Below, one piece after another: positions 15,742 through 25,214 of a stretch of DNA of 59,604 nucleotides. The DNA lies in assembly GCA_017887445.1 (NCBI GenBank), contig JAGHIA010000181.1:1-59604 (forward strand), written 5' to 3'. Position 1 is the first letter of the stretch; each line of letters begins with the position of its first letter. The position numbers and the translations under genes were made by a program. The stretch is from Fusicatenibacter sp. Lineage in GTDB: Bacteria; Bacillota; Clostridia; Lachnospirales; Lachnospiraceae. The notes beneath the pieces were generated by a model. That model did not search any database. It saw nothing but the letters and a program-made list of their open reading frames with translations, and was not told where the DNA came from.

Positions 15742-18450
15742 TTATTCTTTCGAATCTTTCACCTCGTCTGTAATAATAATGAACTTCACCTCTCCGTCCA
15801 TATCATCCTCTTTCCCTGAGAATGTCTGGTAGGAATATTCCGGCGAAGTGAGTACGTCCAGACGCTCCATAAGATCTCCCAGTTTCTCATCCGCCATAGT
15901 GGTCAGTTCATGAATACCCTCATCCTGAAATTTTTTCATCCCGTCACGAAGCGTTGCCGCTCCGTCATTCAGCTGTGAGATTCCCGCACTCAGCTGGCTG
16001 CTCCCTTCCTGTAAAGACAATGTTCCAGAGGAAAGCGCCCCGGCTCCGCTGACAAGATCGCCGGCGCCGCTTCGCAGGGCGCTGCTGTTGGCTGCAAGCT
16101 GTCCGGCGCCGGCAGAGAGCTGTACGCTCAGTTCCTCCAGACCGCTGCTTAATTCTCCTGTGCCTCTCTGTAGTGTCGCCGCTCCCTGAATCACTCCCGG
16201 CGCATTTTCTTTTAACTGTCCGGCGCCGGCAAGAAGCTGCCGGTTATTCTGGCCCAGTGTCTGGAATCCGGACAGCAGATTCCCGATTCCCTGTGCTGCC
16301 TGCGGGAAAGAATCCGTTCCCTGATCCAGCGCCGCCACATTCTCTGACAGCTGTCCCACTGCTGTATCCAGTCCCTGCATCCCTGTATTCAGTTGTCCGA
16401 TATTTTCTTTCAGGGACTCCTGCATAGCCGCCAGCTGTTCCAGGCCTTCCGCCTGTCCTTTCATCTCATCCATTTGCGCCTGAAGTGCCCCGGCCTTTGT
16501 CTGCGCGGTCTCCATGCCGCCAAGCAGAGCCGCACAGGCACTGTCCAGCTGACTGAGTGATCCCTGCAGATCTCCGGTGCTGACAGATACAGAATCTGCC
16601 GTCACGCCGGGAAGTGAAATCTCTGAAATTCCTCCCACGTCTGCCTGCGCAACAAAGACATCCGAGAGAGAATCCGCCGCATTCCTGAGGGAATTCGCCG
16701 CATCTGCATTTCCCTCTGCTTCCGCTGCGTCTGCCTGGCCGTACAAGGAATTCCTTGCCGCATTGATCTGCTCATTTGCCTGGGACTGGGCGTCCGCCGC
16801 CGCACCAGATGCCTGTTCCTGCAAAGATGCGTTTGCGGACTGTATCTGGCTGTTCACCTCTGCGGTTGTCTGTTCCAATGCATGGTTCACGATTTCCTGC
16901 TCTTTTTCCTGAAGCGAGGACAGTTGCTGGTTCAGCGCCCCAGCCTGCGTCTGCAGCGCTGTTCCGGCAGACGCGATTTCCTGAATCTGAGATGCAATCT
17001 GGCTTTCAACCGTTTCTTCCAGTGAGGCAGCTCCATCTTTTAAAACCGCTCCCGACTGGGCCAGAGCTTCCATATAAGCCAGAAGTTTCTGTGTATCCTC
17101 CGAACCCATAGCCTGATTGAGCTGATCCATTCCCTGGGACAATTCTTTCACTGCCGTAACAATATCTTCCTGACTGCTCCCTTCTCCGTCCAGCACCTGA
17201 TAAAGCCGGGTAATCGCATTCTTCGTCTGATTCAAACCATCGGACAGAGGTTTCAGGGAAGCCGCGCCCTCCGCCAGCTGCTGTTCCCCTGCAATATACT
17301 GCTCCACGCCTTCAGACAGGGCGACCGTTCCGTCTGCATATTCCCGGATTCCAAGAACCAGCGTATTCACCCCGTCCTTGTACTCCTTTATGCTTCCGGT
17401 TATAATCCCTTCGCTCCCTAAATATTTCTGGATGCCGTCATTGAGCTGGTCCGCACCGGCAGTATAACTCTGAATGCCTTCCGAGAGTTCTTTGCTCCCA
17501 CTTCCGAGCGTTTCAATCCCGCTTTTTAAGGTCTGGATTCCTTCGTCAAAGGTCTGGTAATTCTCGTTCAGCTCTCCCGTTCCATCCGCCAGCTGTTCTG
17601 TCCCATCTACCAGTTCCAGGGAGGCATCCTCCAGTTCATCCAGCGCATCTTCCAGGTCATCTACACTGTCAATGCTTTCCGTGTCCAAATCCTGGAAAAT
17701 CTCTGTGGAAGCGAACGTATAGGTGGCGCCCATGGAGAAGTCCGTCACATCCGCCGTGACTTCCAGGCTCTCCGGCAGATCAGGTTCCGTATCTTCTTCC
17801 TTCAGTCCCAGGCTCTCTTTCAGTCCCGGCATCGCGTAGCCGACCACAATATTTTTATTTCCGTCCGAAATGACTTTCCCATTGTCGATCACCACGTTGT
17901 CAAAATTTTCATTGGGCAGGATCATTCCTGTCATCATCAGAAACGGACTGTAGATTGTCTCCTCCTTTCCATCGATCTTGACGGTCTGCTTTGCATTGTT
18001 TTGATAATCAATCCGGATTTTCAGTTTTCCGCTTTTTCCCTTCAGCTTTTCCGGAGAGATTTCCTTCCCGTCCAGGTAATAAGTAAAAGATACAGCAACC
18101 GGCGCATCTTTTTGTGATTTCCCGGTATAGTAGATATCTTCGCCGTCTGTTTTCCATACGAGCCGGGAGCCATCCTCTGTAAAGGTTTCATCCCCTTTGA
18201 CATTCTCAATCCCCGACAGATCGCTTTGATCCCTGAGTTCCGTCTGCGAACCTGCGTTTTTCAGCCAGGCAGATACCGTGGTCTCCTTCCTATTGCCGGA
18301 AGCGTCCGCTATGATATAGACCGTCTCATCCTTTCCCACTTCTGCATTTTCTGCCGCCTGAGCGCAGATGGGTGTGGCTCCAAGTATCACTGCCATTCCC
18401 GCGGCAGTGCACCGGGCAAACTTCCGTCTGATTTTCTTATTTCTGTTCAT
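15742..18450 (-). CDS. secreted coiled-coil protein, YhgE-like partner of MMPL exporter
   Basis: The 902-residue protein has a signal peptide (basic start, then AAGMAVILGATPICAQAAE), an N-terminal beta-rich domain of about 230 residues, and from about residue 265 to 860 a very long run of heptad-like repeats with LxxGxxxLxxG spacing (ELVDGTEQLADGTGELNE is typical). This resembles the middle of YhgE/Pip proteins, but no C-terminal TM cluster is present. Its start overlaps the MMPL gene by 14 bases, so the two are co-translated. A role as an extracytoplasmic extension of the exporter, perhaps spanning the wall, is inferred from gene pairing and shape only. Confidence 0.82.
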   Translation of the reverse strand: MNRNKKIRRKFARCTAAGMAVILGATPICAQAAENAEVGKDETVYIIADASGNRKETTVSAWLKNAGSQTELRDQSDLSGIENVKGDETFTEDGSRLVWKTDGEDIYYTGKSQKDAPVAVSFTYYLDGKEISPEKLKGKSGKLKIRIDYQNNAKQTVKIDGKEETIYSPFLMMTGMILPNENFDNVVIDNGKVISDGNKNIVVGYAMPGLKESLGLKEEDTEPDLPESLEVTADVTDFSMGATYTFASTEIFQDLDTESIDSVDDLEDALDELEDASLELVDGTEQLADGTGELNENYQTFDEGIQTLKSGIETLGSGSKELSEGIQSYTAGADQLNDGIQKYLGSEGIITGSIKEYKDGVNTLVLGIREYADGTVALSEGVEQYIAGEQQLAEGAASLKPLSDGLNQTKNAITRLYQVLDGEGSSQEDIVTAVKELSQGMDQLNQAMGSEDTQKLLAYMEALAQSGAVLKDGAASLEETVESQIASQIQEIASAGTALQTQAGALNQQLSSLQEKEQEIVNHALEQTTAEVNSQIQSANASLQEQASGAAADAQSQANEQINAARNSLYGQADAAEAEGNADAANSLRNAADSLSDVFVAQADVGGISEISLPGVTADSVSVSTGDLQGSLSQLDSACAALLGGMETAQTKAGALQAQMDEMKGQAEGLEQLAAMQESLKENIGQLNTGMQGLDTAVGQLSENVAALDQGTDSFPQAAQGIGNLLSGFQTLGQNNRQLLAGAGQLKENAPGVIQGAATLQRGTGELSSGLEELSVQLSAGAGQLAANSSALRSGAGDLVSGAGALSSGTLSLQEGSSQLSAGISQLNDGAATLRDGMKKFQDEGIHELTTMADEKLGDLMERLDVLTSPEYSYQTFSGKEDDMDGEVKFIIITDEVKDSKE

Positions 18451-20557
18451 TGTCTAAAACCCCTTTCTTTGCTGTCTTTGATTTCTTTCCCAGGAAATTA
18501 ATTGTTGTTTTACAGATCACTTTATCAAATAACATAAACATCGATGGCAGTACCAGGATGACCGTTACCATGCTGATCACTGCGCCCCTCGCCAGAAGTG
18601 TACAGATGGAACTGATCATGTCGATGTCCGAATACAGCGCCACGCCATAAGTTGCGGCGAAAAAAGCCAGACCGCTTGTAAGAATCGACGGCATACTGGT
18701 CCGATGGGCAATGGATACAGCCTCACGTTTGTCATGTCCGTTCTGCCGCTCTTTTTGATATCTGCTGGTCATAAGGATCGCATAATCCACCGTAGACCCC
18801 AGCTGGATGGTCCCGATTACGATGCTCGCCACAAAGGGGAGACTGACACCCTGATAGAACGGGATTCCCATATTTACCATAATGGCAAACTCGATGACTG
18901 ACACCAGGATCACCGGGATGGAGACTGATTTGAATACCAGCATGATGATCACAAAGATGATCAGCACGGAAGCACTGTTTACGTTCCGTATATCTGTATC
19001 TGTCACCTCCTGAAGATCATAAGTCAGTGGCGCTTCCCCGATCAGCATAGCCTCACTGCTATAGCTCTTGATGATCCCGTTGAGTTCATCAATCTGGGCA
19101 TTCACTTCCGGAGTTGCCGATTTGTATTTGGAACAGATAAATGTCAGGCTGTACTGGTCGCTTTCCAGCATCTCCTTTATGTCCTCCGGGATAACCGAAT
19201 CCGGCACTGCGGGGCCTACCAGAGAGTTCATATTGATGACCCATTCCACCCCGTCCGCCTGTTCCAGTTCCTCCAACATCTCCTGTCTGTCTTTGGAATT
19301 CATATCCCTGTCTGCCATGACCATATGGATCGTGCTGACGCCGAATTTCTCTTCCAGTTCCCCGGAAGCCACACTGTTCGGCAGATCGTCCGGCAGGCCT
19401 TCATTTACATCATAATAGACCTCTGTGTGGTTATTCCCATAGATTGCCGGCACAGCAAGCGCGAAAAACAGGATCAGCCACACTTTATAGTGGCGTATGA
19501 TGAAGGAAGAAGGCTTCTTCATATCTCCCAGAATCTTCTTATGTTTTGTCTTCTGGATCGTCTTGTCAAAAACCAGCACCATGGACGGCAAAATCGTAAT
19601 ACAGGAAATCACGCCTAAGATCACGCCCTTTGCCATCACGATTCCCAGATCCAGCCCCAGGGTAAAGGACATAAAGCACAAAGCGATAAATCCGGCTACC
19701 GTCGTCACGGAGCTTCCGGTGACAGACTGGAATGTGTTGACAATGGCATATCCCATCGCCTTGACACGGTCGTCCGGATAGTTCCGGCGTTCCTCCTCAT
19801 AACTGTGGAAGAGGAAAATGGAATAATCCATCGTGACACCCAGCTGCAGCACCGCCGCCAGCGCTTTTGTAAGATAGGAAATCTCTCCTAAAAAAACGTT
19901 GGTTCCAAGGTTATACAGGATTGCCATGCCGATACTCAGAAGAAAGAAAACGGGTACCAGAAACGATTCTGTGGTCAGCAGCAGGATGATGAACGAGAGC
20001 AGCACGGCGATGGCAATGTAGATATTCGCCTCTTTCTCTGACAGATCCTGCGTATCCTGGAGCATTGCGGTCATGCCACTGATAAAACACTGCTGATCCG
20101 CCGCTTTGCGCATTTCCCGGATTGCCTGCGTGGCATTGTCTGATGATGAAGTGTCGTCAAGAAGTACCAGCATCATGGTAGCGTCATCTTTAAAAAACGA
20201 TTCCCGGATTTCCTCCGGAAGAATTTCCACCGGTACATGGATATCCATAAGATCGTCGTACCACAATACTTCTTTTACATGATCGATGTTCTCAAATTTC
20301 TCCTCCAGCTTCTGGACATCTTTCATATCCATGTTTTCGATTACGACCATGGAAAACGCACCCATATCGAAGTCGTCCACCAGGATATCCTGCCCTTTTA
20401 CGGTATCCAGATCATCCGGAAGATAGGTAAGGAGGTCATAATTAACTTTTGTGCTGTTCATCCCGATTACAGACGGAATGAGCAGCAGGACTGCTATCAC
20501 AAGGATCAACACCCTGTGTTTCGCAATCCACTGTCCTACTTTTATCAAATAAACCAC
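18437..20557 (-). CDS. MMPL/RND-superfamily exporter
   Basis: The 706-residue membrane protein has two repeats of one TM, a large outer loop and five TMs, the RND/MMPL plan. Diagnostic parts are the TM2-TM4 region LGVTMDYSIFLFHSYEEE in the first half and LGSTVDYAILMTSRYQKE in the second, where the Asp in TM4-like helices carries protons. MMPL proteins export lipids or hydrophobic molecules. The annotated GTG start lies too close to AAGGAA; a TTG at 20548 has better spacing, so the first three residues are uncertain. It is transcribed divergently from the TetR gene, which probably controls it. Confidence 0.92.
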   Translation of the reverse strand: MVYLIKVGQWIAKHRVLILVIAVLLLIPSVIGMNSTKVNYDLLTYLPDDLDTVKGQDILVDDFDMGAFSMVVIENMDMKDVQKLEEKFENIDHVKEVLWYDDLMDIHVPVEILPEEIRESFFKDDATMMLVLLDDTSSSDNATQAIREMRKAADQQCFISGMTAMLQDTQDLSEKEANIYIAIAVLLSFIILLLTTESFLVPVFFLLSIGMAILYNLGTNVFLGEISYLTKALAAVLQLGVTMDYSIFLFHSYEEERRNYPDDRVKAMGYAIVNTFQSVTGSSVTTVAGFIALCFMSFTLGLDLGIVMAKGVILGVISCITILPSMVLVFDKTIQKTKHKKILGDMKKPSSFIIRHYKVWLILFFALAVPAIYGNNHTEVYYDVNEGLPDDLPNSVASGELEEKFGVSTIHMVMADRDMNSKDRQEMLEELEQADGVEWVINMNSLVGPAVPDSVIPEDIKEMLESDQYSLTFICSKYKSATPEVNAQIDELNGIIKSYSSEAMLIGEAPLTYDLQEVTDTDIRNVNSASVLIIFVIIMLVFKSVSIPVILVSVIEFAIMVNMGIPFYQGVSLPFVASIVIGTIQLGSTVDYAILMTSRYQKERQNGHDKREAVSIAHRTSMPSILTSGLAFFAATYGVALYSDIDMISSICTLLARGAVISMVTVILVLPSMFMLFDKVICKTTINFLGKKSKTAKKGVLDNEQK

Positions 20558-20631
20558 TTCCTTTTTTGTTTTTCCAAATCATATACCTTATCTGTAACTC
20601 AATCAATCAACAATTTATAACAAGTGTTCAA

Positions 20632-20656
20632 AATTTCAACATATGTTTGAAATTGT
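20632..20656. promoter_or_regulatory. candidate TetR operator
   Basis: An imperfect palindrome, ATTTCAACATATGTTTGAAAT, centred on CATATG, lies in the 208-base gap between the MMPL and TetR genes. TetR-family operators are palindromes of this size in divergent gaps. The assignment is by position and symmetry only. Confidence 0.4.
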
Positions 20657-20765
20657 TAAGTTCTCTTTGTTGAGTTTTCTATTGCACGTTAGAGTTCTAT
20701 GTCGTACTATAGACAAGTCAATAATTGTTTATTATGCAGTTGGAAGGAAAAAGGAGTCAATACTT

Positions 20766-21350
20766 ATGAATAGCCGGGAAACCCCTGCCTCTGACCGGAC
20801 GAAAGAACAGATTGCCGCTTCTCTGAAGGGTCTGATGGAAACAAAGCCTCTTACGAAAATCACTATACGGGAAATTACAGACGCCTGCCATATTAACCGC
20901 GGCACATTTTATTATCATTTTCGGGATATTTATTCTGTGGTGAAATGGATTCTGGAGAAAGAAACCTACAGTTATATAGACGCATATGCCACGCTCCTTA
21001 CCTATGAGGATGCGGTCCGTTTTATTTTGAACTATGCCAGATCCAATCGGTATATTGTAAAATGCGCCTTGGATACTTTTGCCATGGAAGAATTAAGGCA
21101 GTTTTTCCATAAGGACATCCGGCGCGCGATTAAAAACATGATCGAAGAAATTGCTTCTGACAGACAGGTAAGCAACAAATATCTGGATTTTCTCACTGAT
21201 TTTTATGCCTATGCTCTCATTAATCTGTTGATCGAATGGATTAAGAATGGAATGAAAGAAGATGACGATACCATCGTCAGGCAGATCAGGACTGTGGTAT
21301 CGGGAACCGTAGAGCTGGCGCTGAAAAATGCTGAGGAAGAACACTGTTAG
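20766..21350 (+). CDS. TetR/AcrR family regulator
   Basis: The 194-residue protein has an N-terminal helix-turn-helix, from KEQIAASLKGLMETKPL through ITIREITDACHINRGTFYYHF, typical of TetR proteins, and a helical ligand domain of the kind common in Firmicute regulators (ending EWIKNGMKEDDDTIVRQI). The start at MNSRETPAS has AAAGGAG nine bases upstream; the longer open frame has none. It is divergent from the MMPL exporter and coiled-coil genes and probably represses them until a lipophilic ligand binds. Confidence 0.92.
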   Translation: MNSRETPASDRTKEQIAASLKGLMETKPLTKITIREITDACHINRGTFYYHFRDIYSVVKWILEKETYSYIDAYATLLTYEDAVRFILNYARSNRYIVKCALDTFAMEELRQFFHKDIRRAIKNMIEEIASDRQVSNKYLDFLTDFYAYALINLLIEWIKNGMKEDDDTIVRQIRTVVSGTVELALKNAEEEHC

Positions 21351-21434
21351 TAAAAAAATGTATGCCCACATAGCGCAAAACCAGAAAAAGGCGAATCTGG
21401 ATTGTACGCTGATTCATACTAAAAACAGACAAAA

Positions 21435-21469
21435 AGAGCAGCTTTATCCCCGGAAGATAAAACTGCTCT
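21435..21469 (-). terminator. terminator of glyS (bidirectional)
   Basis: AGAGCAGCTTTATC and GATAAAACTGCTCT form a 14-pair stem with one G-U or mismatch; T runs follow on both strands (TTTTTG on minus, ATTTTT on plus). It serves the convergent glyS and TetR genes. Confidence 0.85.
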
Positions 21470-21480
21470 GAATGTGATTT

Positions 21481-22875
21481 TTAAAACGCAAACTTCTCCG
21501 CAAAATAAGCGTCCAGATCCTCAATCTTGATTCTCTCCTGCTCCATCGTATCCCGGTCGCGGACAGTCACCGCGCCGTCGTTCTCGGAATCGAAATCGTA
21601 GGTCACGCAGAACGGCGTTCCGATCTCATCCTGGCGGCGGTATCTCTTACCGATATTTCCGCGGTCGTCGAACTCGCAGTTGTACTTTTTGGACAGCTGG
21701 GCGAAGATTTCCTCCGCGCCCTTGTTCAGCTTCTTGGAGAGCGGCAGAACGCCGATCTTCACCGGAGCCAGCGCCGGATGGAAGTGCAGAACGGTGCGCA
21801 CATCGTTCTTCTCCGCGTCCAGAACCTCCTCGTCATAAGCGCTGCACAAAAACGCCAGAACCATACGGTCCGCGCCCAGGGACGGCTCAATGACATACGG
21901 GAGATATTTTACATTTTTCGCGTCGTCAAAATACGTCAGATCCTGACCGGAGATATTCTGATGACAGGTCAGGTCGTAATCGGTACGATCCGCAATGCCC
22001 CACAGCTCGCCCCAGCCGAAGGGGAACAGGAATTCCACGTCTGTGGTGGCCTTGCTGTAGAAGCTCAGTTCCTCTTTCTCGTGGTCACGGTAGCGTACCT
22101 CGTCGTCCTTCAGGCCCAGGTTATGCAGCCAGTCCAGACAGAACTGTTTCCAGTAGGCGAACCACTCTAGGTCTGTGTCCGGCTCGCAGAAGAATTCCAG
22201 CTCCATCTGCTCAAACTCGCGGGTACGGAAGGTAAAGTTACCCGGGGTAATCTCGTTGCGGAAGGATTTTCCAATCTGGCCGATGCCGAAGGGAATCTTC
22301 TTTCTCGAGGTTCTCTGGACATTTTTGAAATTCACAAAAATTCCCTGAGCGGTTTCCGGACGGAGATATACGGTATTCTTCGCGTCCTCGGTAACGCCCT
22401 GGAAGGTTTTGAACATCAGATTAAACTGACGGATATCGGTAAAATTATGCTTGCCGCAGGTGGGACAGGGAATCTGATGCTCCTCGATGAAGTTTTTCAT
22501 CTGCTCCTGGCTCCACGCGTCCACGCTGCCCTCCAGCTGGATGCCGTTCTCCGCCGCGTAATCCTCGATGACTTTATCCGCGCGGAAACGCTCGTGGCAC
22601 TCCCGGCAGTCCATCAGCGGGTCGGAAAATCCGCCCAGATGTCCGGAAGCCACCCATGTCTGGGGATTCATCAGGATCGCGCAGTCCACACCTACGTTGT
22701 AAGGATTCTCCATGATGAATTTCTGCCACCAGGCTTTCTTTACATTGTTTTTCAGTTCCACACCCAGCGGGCCGTAATCCCAGGTATTGGCAAGGCCGCC
22801 GTAGATTTCAGAACCTGGATACACAAAGCCCCTGGACTTGGCCAGAGCCACGATCTTATCCATTGTCTTTTCCAT
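21481..22875 (-). CDS. glyS: glycyl-tRNA synthetase, single-chain dimeric type
   Basis: The 464-residue enzyme is the class II, alpha-2 GlyRS charging tRNA-Gly. Motifs: [20 protein letters not shown] near residue 16, motif 2 with [16 protein letters not shown], motif 3 with [14 protein letters not shown], and a C-terminal anticodon-binding domain from about residue 365. Zinc-type cysteines CRECHERF and CPTCGKHNF are present in the insert. It follows the lipoprotein gene by 32 bases on the same strand; no T-box leader fits in that gap. Two tRNA-Gly genes lie 8 kb away. Length and motifs are normal. Confidence 0.96.
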   Translation of the reverse strand: MEKTMDKIVALAKSRGFVYPGSEIYGGLANTWDYGPLGVELKNNVKKAWWQKFIMENPYNVGVDCAILMNPQTWVASGHLGGFSDPLMDCRECHERFRADKVIEDYAAENGIQLEGSVDAWSQEQMKNFIEEHQIPCPTCGKHNFTDIRQFNLMFKTFQGVTEDAKNTVYLRPETAQGIFVNFKNVQRTSRKKIPFGIGQIGKSFRNEITPGNFTFRTREFEQMELEFFCEPDTDLEWFAYWKQFCLDWLHNLGLKDDEVRYRDHEKEELSFYSKATTDVEFLFPFGWGELWGIADRTDYDLTCHQNISGQDLTYFDDAKNVKYLPYVIEPSLGADRMVLAFLCSAYDEEVLDAEKNDVRTVLHFHPALAPVKIGVLPLSKKLNKGAEEIFAQLSKKYNCEFDDRGNIGKRYRRQDEIGTPFCVTYDFDSENDGAVTVRDRDTMEQERIKIEDLDAYFAEKFAF

Positions 22876-22907
22876 AATATCAAACTCCTGTCTGCTTTTT
22901 TGTCTTC

Positions 22908-23528
22908 TTATTCGTAGATGACGTATGCCTTCTCTGTGGTCACAACGCCAACTTCCTGATTCACATTTTCCTCCGCCGCCTGAGCCGTCGTCTCCGAGGT
23001 GATCTCCATATTGGCGGAAACATACAGTACCGGCGAATCCGTCAGGATCTGCACCGGTTCCTCAAAGATCACCACATGATAATCGGGATGCGCGGATAGA
23101 AGCTCCGTTCCCCCAATCTGTGTTCCGTCCGCGGCCAGGAAAGTCCCGGAAAGATCATACCCGTTTTCCTGGGCCCCGGCAAGGGTTCCGGCAAAAAAAT
23201 CTGTCCGATGATATCCCGCATAGGCTTGGCTGTCCGGGTATCGAAGCTGTATCCGGACCTCATCGCCGGATATCTTCACACCGGACACAGTGACGACCTT
23301 ATCCCCTGACGCCTCATTGTAGGCATCAGCGTCCTCACGGACAAACGTCTCAAGTTCTTTTTCCGAATAGGTATCCTCGTCTGTGTACTCCTCCACAATC
23401 GCCTCCTGGACTGCCCCGTTGTCCGGGTCCACATAAACCGTCGTCCGGTCCACGTCAGCCAGCTTGCCACAGCCGCCAAGAAACAGGACGGAGGTACACA
23501 GCATCAGCAATTTTCTGCCTTTTCTCAT
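22908..23528 (-). CDS. lipoprotein of unknown function
   Basis: The 206-residue protein begins with a signal peptide and lipobox LFLGGC at about residues 15-20, so it is predicted to be anchored outside the membrane. The mature part contains a [19 protein letters not shown] segment and a C-terminal [15 protein letters not shown]; similar proteins are common in Lachnospiraceae but I know no function. It lies between purA and glyS on the same strand. The 170-base gap to purA shows no clear signal. Confidence 0.75.
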   Translation of the reverse strand: MRKGRKLLMLCTSVLFLGGCGKLADVDRTTVYVDPDNGAVQEAIVEEYTDEDTYSEKELETFVREDADAYNEASGDKVVTVSGVKISGDEVRIQLRYPDSQAYAGYHRTDFFAGTLAGAQENGYDLSGTFLAADGTQIGGTELLSAHPDYHVVIFEEPVQILTDSPVLYVSANMEITSETTAQAAEENVNQEVGVVTTEKAYVIYE

Positions 23529-23698
23529 TCATTTCCTCTTATTTGCTTTTCAGTTTTTCCGGAACGCCGACAGCCACCCGCGGCATAACGATCCAGCTGA
23601 CGGAACCGTTACGGGCAGGCGGCTGTCCGGCGATCGGCACGACTCCGGGTTTTCTTCTGTGTATCACAAAGTACCTATCCATCCGCTTTGCGCAGCGA

Positions 23699-24973
23699 TC
23701 ACCGATAGATGATGTCGTCTCTTCCCGGTCCGTTGGAGATCATCGTGATCGGGAAACCAATCTCTTTCTCGATAAACTCGATGTAATTGCGGCAGTTTTC
23801 CGGCAGTTCCTCGTATTTGCGGATTCCGCGGATATCACATTTCCATCCCGGCAGTTTCTTCAGGACCGGTTTTGCCTTTTCCAGAAGACCTGTGTTGGGG
23901 AATTCCTTCACCGGTTTTCCGTCAACCTCGTATCCCACGCACACCGGAATCTCATCCAGATATCCGAGAACGTCCAGAACCGTAAAGGCCACGTCGGTGG
24001 TTCCCTGGATCCTGCAGCCGTATCTGGAAGCCACACAGTCGAACCATCCCATACGTCTCGGACGTCCGGTGGTCGCTCCGAACTCTCCGCCGTCTCCTCC
24101 GCGGCGGCGCAGCTCGTCCGCTTCCTCCCCGAAGATCTCCGATACGAAGGCTCCCGCGCCTACCGCGCTGGAATATGCCTTGCACACGGTGATGATCTTC
24201 TTGATCTCATAGGGCGGCACGCCTGCTCCGATGGCTCCGTAGCCTGCCAGGGTAGAAGAAGAAGTAACCATCGGATAAATTCCGTGATCCGGATCCTTCA
24301 AAGAGCCCAGCTGACCCTCCAGCAGGATCTCTTTTCCTTCCTGGATGGCGTTCCACAAAAACGCAGAGGTATCGCATACATACGGCTCCACCATCTTTTT
24401 GTATTCCATCAGTTCTTCATAGAGCGCGTCCGCGTCCAGCAGCGGTTTGTGGTACAGATGCTCCAGAAGTACATTCTTTGTAGCGCATACGCTGGCAAGT
24501 TTTTCTTTCAGACGGTCGTCGTCAAACAGCTCGCTGACCTGAAAACCGATCTTCGCGTATTTATCCGAGTAAAACGGAGCAATTCCCGATTTCGTGGAAC
24601 CGAAGGAATTCTTGCCCAGACGCTCCTCCTCGTACTGGTCGAACAAGATATGATAAGGCATTACCATCTGTGCCCGGTCGGAAATTTTAATCTTCGGCAT
24701 CGGAACGCCCTGTGAAACGATCTCATTGATCTCATTGAACAGCACCGGAATATTCAGCGCTACGCCGTTTCCGATGACACTGGTGGTATGGTCATAGAAA
24801 ACGCCGGACGGCAGGGTATGAAGGGCGAATTTCCCGTAATCGTTCACGATGGTGTGACCTGCGTTGGCGCCGCCCTGAAAACGTACGATAATGTCGGCTT
24901 CCTTCGCCAGCATATCGGTAATCTTGCCTTTTCCCTCGTCTCCCCAGTTTGCTCCCACTACAGCCTTAATCAT
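23699..24973 (-). CDS. purA: adenylosuccinate synthetase
   Basis: The 424-residue enzyme joins IMP and aspartate using GTP, the first step from IMP to AMP. It has the N-terminal GTP loop GANWGDEGKGKITDML, the IMP loop GGANAGHTIV, SGIAPFYSDKYAKIG, and GATTGRPRRMGWFDC. Together with purB 240 bases upstream on the same strand it makes AMP from IMP. The gap between them holds a GC-rich stem-loop (25002-25022), a family 2 repeat and a possible TACAAT promoter box near 25090, so purA may have its own promoter. Confidence 0.96.
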   Translation of the reverse strand: MIKAVVGANWGDEGKGKITDMLAKEADIIVRFQGGANAGHTIVNDYGKFALHTLPSGVFYDHTTSVIGNGVALNIPVLFNEINEIVSQGVPMPKIKISDRAQMVMPYHILFDQYEEERLGKNSFGSTKSGIAPFYSDKYAKIGFQVSELFDDDRLKEKLASVCATKNVLLEHLYHKPLLDADALYEELMEYKKMVEPYVCDTSAFLWNAIQEGKEILLEGQLGSLKDPDHGIYPMVTSSSTLAGYGAIGAGVPPYEIKKIITVCKAYSSAVGAGAFVSEIFGEEADELRRRGGDGGEFGATTGRPRRMGWFDCVASRYGCRIQGTTDVAFTVLDVLGYLDEIPVCVGYEVDGKPVKEFPNTGLLEKAKPVLKKLPGWKCDIRGIRKYEELPENCRNYIEFIEKEIGFPITMISNGPGRDDIIYR

Positions 24974-25037
24974 TTGACATCCTCCTAATCACATTTCATT
25001 TGGCGGCTGACGAACAGCCGCCTTCTTTTTGTTTCCC

Positions 25038-25085
25038 AGAGCATGTTTGAAACTTTTGCAGAAAGCAGTTCTCAAACACGTTCAA
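25038..25085. repeat. palindromic repeat family 2, short copy
   Basis: GAGCATGTTTGAAAC, then TTGCAGAAAGCA, then TCTCAAACACGTTC: both ends of the family 2 palindrome with most of the centre missing. Located upstream of purA. Confidence 0.65.
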
Positions 25086-25214
25086 AGTGATTGTATCACA
25101 TTTTTATCATTAGGAAAACTTATAATTACTTATAAACTTTTCCCGCTTTATTACCGGCGATTATAAGTGACGCCTGCTCTGCCGTCTGCCGGCAGTGTCC
25201 GCGTCTGCCGCGGA

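Noticed and set aside
22876-22907. A T-box or glycine riboswitch before glyS
   Set aside because: The gap is only 32 bases and has no specifier or T-box sequence; glyS seems to be read from the upstream genes.
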